Positions 4,048 to 5,956 of a DNA stretch of 5,956 bases are shown piece after piece. This DNA comes from Chloroflexota bacterium (lineage in GTDB: Bacteria > Chloroflexota > Chloroflexia > JAMDCE01). The translations under genes and the position numbers were made by a program. Positions within the stretch are counted from its first letter, which is position 1. Every line of letters begins with the position of its first letter. The notes below the pieces were generated by a model that was not told the DNA's origin, searched no databases, and saw only the letters and a program-made list of their open reading frames with translations. Where the stretch lies: assembly GCA_023489135.1 (NCBI GenBank), contig JAMDCE010000404.1:1161-7116 (forward strand). The letters are read 5' to 3'.

Positions 4048-5956
4048 TCAGTCCGTCCTTACTTGGTCCTTCTTTTGGAACCGCGAAGTAGAAGGCGCTG
4101 CCAATTCCAAGCTCGCTTTCGAACCAGATCCGGCCTCCGTGGGCTTCGACGATGCCCTTGGCGATGGGCAGCCCCAGGCCGGCGCCGATGCTGTGACTGA
4201 GAGAGCTAGTGCGCGCCGTGTAGAATTGTTCGAAGAGATGGACGCGCGCCTCCGCAGGGATGCCCGGACCCGTATCAACCACGGCGATGGTGACACTGTC
4301 CTCGTCTTCAAACGCGCTAATCCCCACCTTGGCTCCCGACGGGGCGAATTTATTAGCGTTGGAGAGCAAGTTCAGAAGCGCTTGTTCCAGGCGTCGATAA
4401 TCGCCCAGCACCCGAGGCGCCTGCTGCGGTAGATCCAATCCCAATACCTGATTCTTCTCCTCCAGGAGAGGCCTCATGAGCGCCGCGGCGCCGGCCACCA
4501 ATTCCCCAATGTCAACCCAGCGCACCTGAAGCTCGACACGACCGCTGCGTAGCCGCACCAGATCCAGGAGATCCGTGACCAGCGCGTGCATACGATCGGT
4601 GCTCTGCTTTATGTTGCGGAGCAGTCGCTCGCGCATAATCCCGTCCGGGTCGCTATCCAGCAGCAGCCCGATGCAGGTTCGGATCAAGGTGAGCGGAGTG
4701 CGCAGCTCGTGAGAAATGGTGGAGAGAAGCTCATTTCGCAGCCTCTCCACCTCACGCTCTCGTTCCGTGATGTCACGGGCCATGGTCGAGGCCCCGGTGT
4801 TCCGGCCCGCTGCGTCCTTAATGGGAGACATGGTCACCGAGACGTCGACGCGGCGGCCGTCTTTCCGCACTCTGGCCGTCTCATAACGCTCGATCCGCTC
4901 TCCTCTCCCGATCCTCTCCAGGATTTCCGGCAGCTCCTCCTCCTGGCCAGCCGGGAAGATCAAAGACACCGATTGGCCCTTGACCTCCTCGGCCGAATAG
5001 CCGTAAAGGCGCTCGGCGCCGGGGTTCCAACTGACTATGGTCCCATCGGTGGCCGTGCTGATAATGGCCTCTTCAGAGAACTCCACAATAGCGGCCAGTT
5101 GAGAGAGAGCTTCCTGTCGAGCGCTGATTTCCTCGGCCATGCCGTTGAAGGCCCCGGCGAGGTCGTCAAGCTCAGTTATTCCCACCACTTCGGCTCGGCG
5201 ATCGAGTTCCCCGTGGCCAAAGGCCAGAGCGTGTTGTCGCAAGCGGCTCACCGGGACGGTGAAGCTGCGGCCGATCAGGATAGCGGCGGGCAGGGCCACG
5301 CCGGCCACGAACAGGTGGAGACCCGTATCGCGAAGGAGATCCTGGACGAGCGGAGCCATCACCGCGGCCTCCGGCCGGCCGGCCGAGGCCGCCCAGCCAA
5401 TGGAGCGGATGGGGGTGATTCCGCCGATCCATACCCGAGTATCGGCGGGCCAGATGAAGGTGCCTGTTACTTCCTGCCCGGCCAGCGCCTGTTTAGTGTT
5501 GGGCTGGATCTTAGCCCAGTCTCGTTCTTGCCACTCGAGCGAGGCTTCAGGATAGCGATAGACCAGGAAGCCATTCCGGTCGACGATGCCAATTCGACCC
5601 TGCTCCGTGCGCTGGACCGCCAGGAGGCCACCCAGGCGCTGCGGATCCACCATCGCCACCACCGTCCCCTGCAGGGCTCCCCTGTCGTCGCGTACGCCTC
5701 GGGCGATGGCAAAGACGACCTGATCGCCCGGGTCCTCCCGGAAGATATCGCTTATGACCGATTCATGTCCCTGAAGGACGTCTCCGAAATAGGGACTGCC
5801 GCTGATGTCTCGGCCTATGTGGTCGGGCGCGCTGGAGACGAGCACCCGGCCGTCCGAACCTACCCAGCTAAAATGGAGCACCGTAGGGTATTCCCTAACA
5901 CTTTCCACGAGAAAGCGTTTTGCCTGGTCGACCGGCAGGGGCTGCGGTGAACTAAG
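4025..5956 (-). CDS. membrane sensor histidine kinase, Cache-HAMP-PAS-HisKA-HATPase (N-terminus outside window)
   Basis: The frame is open from the right edge to the TGA at 4025-4027 and gives 643 visible residues. No start is assigned: the GTG at 5908 is internal, as 16 in-frame residues precede it and the first membrane helix expected for this plan is missing. Numbered from the edge, an extracytoplasmic Cache-like sensor covers about 1-200 (HFSWVGSDGRVLVSSAPDHIGRDIS pattern, SPYFGDVLQG, and a second subdomain from IGIVDRNGFLVYRYP). One membrane helix follows at about 212-231, then HAMP at about 232-283 with its Pro and ELDDLAGAFNGM, and PAS at about 286-400 with WNPGAERLYGYSAEEV. HisKA carries His416 in STISHELRTPL. 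The ATPase domain has its N box (LLNLLSNANKFAP), G1 DTGPGIP, F box LFEQFY and G2 GAGLGLPIAKGIVEAHGG. All catalytic motifs are intact. It senses an external small ligand of unknown identity and phosphorylates the overlapping downstream regulator. Confidence 0.94.
   Translation of the reverse strand, partial: LSSPQPLPVDQAKRFLVESVREYPTVLHFSWVGSDGRVLVSSAPDHIGRDISGSPYFGDVLQGHESVISDIFREDPGDQVVFAIARGVRDDRGALQGTVVAMVDPQRLGGLLAVQRTEQGRIGIVDRNGFLVYRYPEASLEWQERDWAKIQPNTKQALAGQEVTGTFIWPADTRVWIGGITPIRSIGWAASAGRPEAAVMAPLVQDLLRDTGLHLFVAGVALPAAILIGRSFTVPVSRLRQHALAFGHGELDRRAEVVGITELDDLAGAFNGMAEEISARQEALSQLAAIVEFSEEAIISTATDGTIVSWNPGAERLYGYSAEEVKGQSVSLIFPAGQEEELPEILERIGRGERIERYETARVRKDGRRVDVSVTMSPIKDAAGRNTGASTMARDITEREREVERLRNELLSTISHELRTPLTLIRTCIGLLLDSDPDGIMRERLLRNIKQSTDRMHALVTDLLDLVRLRSGRVELQVRWVDIGELVAGAAALMRPLLEEKNQVLGLDLPQQAPRVLGDYRRLEQALLNLLSNANKFAPSGAKVGISAFEDEDSVTIAVVDTGPGIPAEARVHLFEQFYTARTSSLSHSIGAGLGLPIAKGIVEAHGGRIWFESELGIGSAFYFAVPKEGPSKDGLNEDTSGG
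4056..4060 (-). promoter_or_regulatory. ribosome binding site of the response regulator, inside the kinase gene
   Basis: The minus strand reads AAGGA eight bases before the regulator ATG (4047), within the last codons of the kinase. This supports the 23-bp gene overlap and coupled translation. Confidence 0.6.

Noticed and set aside
5884..5898. Bases that repeat, in reverse complement, 12 bases from 2478-2489 (GGTATTCCCTAA)
   Set aside because: This copy is within the kinase coding sequence, encodes ordinary sensor-domain residues, and is short enough to be chance.
4586..5950. Long plus-strand open frame of 454 codons
   Set aside because: It is antisense to the histidine kinase, whose own frame carries every expected motif. 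The plus-strand translation shows no protein-like pattern.

Overview
The window is a stretch of bacterial chromosome with moderately high GC and dense coding. I see no RNA genes, mobile elements or CRISPR arrays. Nothing in it fixes the taxon. A PhoB/KdpE-type two-component pair, a DrrAB-like ABC-2 exporter and an Mrp ATPase are common in GC-rich free-living bacteria. An uncultured Chloroflexota or actinobacterium-like lineage is a weak guess only.

Layout from left to right. The 3' part of an Mrp/NBP35 family P-loop ATPase (plus strand, cut by the left edge) ends at 615. It converges, with only 10 bp between stop codons, on a minus-strand block that fills the rest of the window. In transcription order (right to left) that block holds: a membrane sensor histidine kinase cut by the right edge (4025-5956); an overlapping OmpR/PhoB-type response regulator (3355-4047); a short intergenic region with a strong sigma-70-like promoter (3320-3348); an unrecognised seven-TM membrane protein (2527-3252) closed by a strong hairpin (2488-2531); an ABC-2 exporter ATPase whose reading frame is broken near 1746-1751, so its C-terminal domain lies in the +1 frame (1520-2453); a 141-bp spacer with a TTAGGG-like G-rich inverted repeat; and the ABC-2 permease (626-1378).

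How they work together. The kinase and regulator form a cis-encoded phosphorelay with overlapping genes; the kinase senses an extracytoplasmic signal through a Cache-like domain. The seven-TM gene has its own promoter directly after the regulator stop, so it can be expressed independently and is a candidate target of the regulator. The ABC ATPase and permease would form one export complex of unknown substrate, if the frameshift is a sequencing error or is bypassed.

The points most worth a second look are the ATPase frameshift, the canonical G-quadruplex motif and 30-bp inverted repeat that overlap the ATPase stop codon, the near-perfect hairpin that contains the stop codon of the seven-TM gene, and the seven-TM protein itself. 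I do not see a clearly new multi-gene system here.
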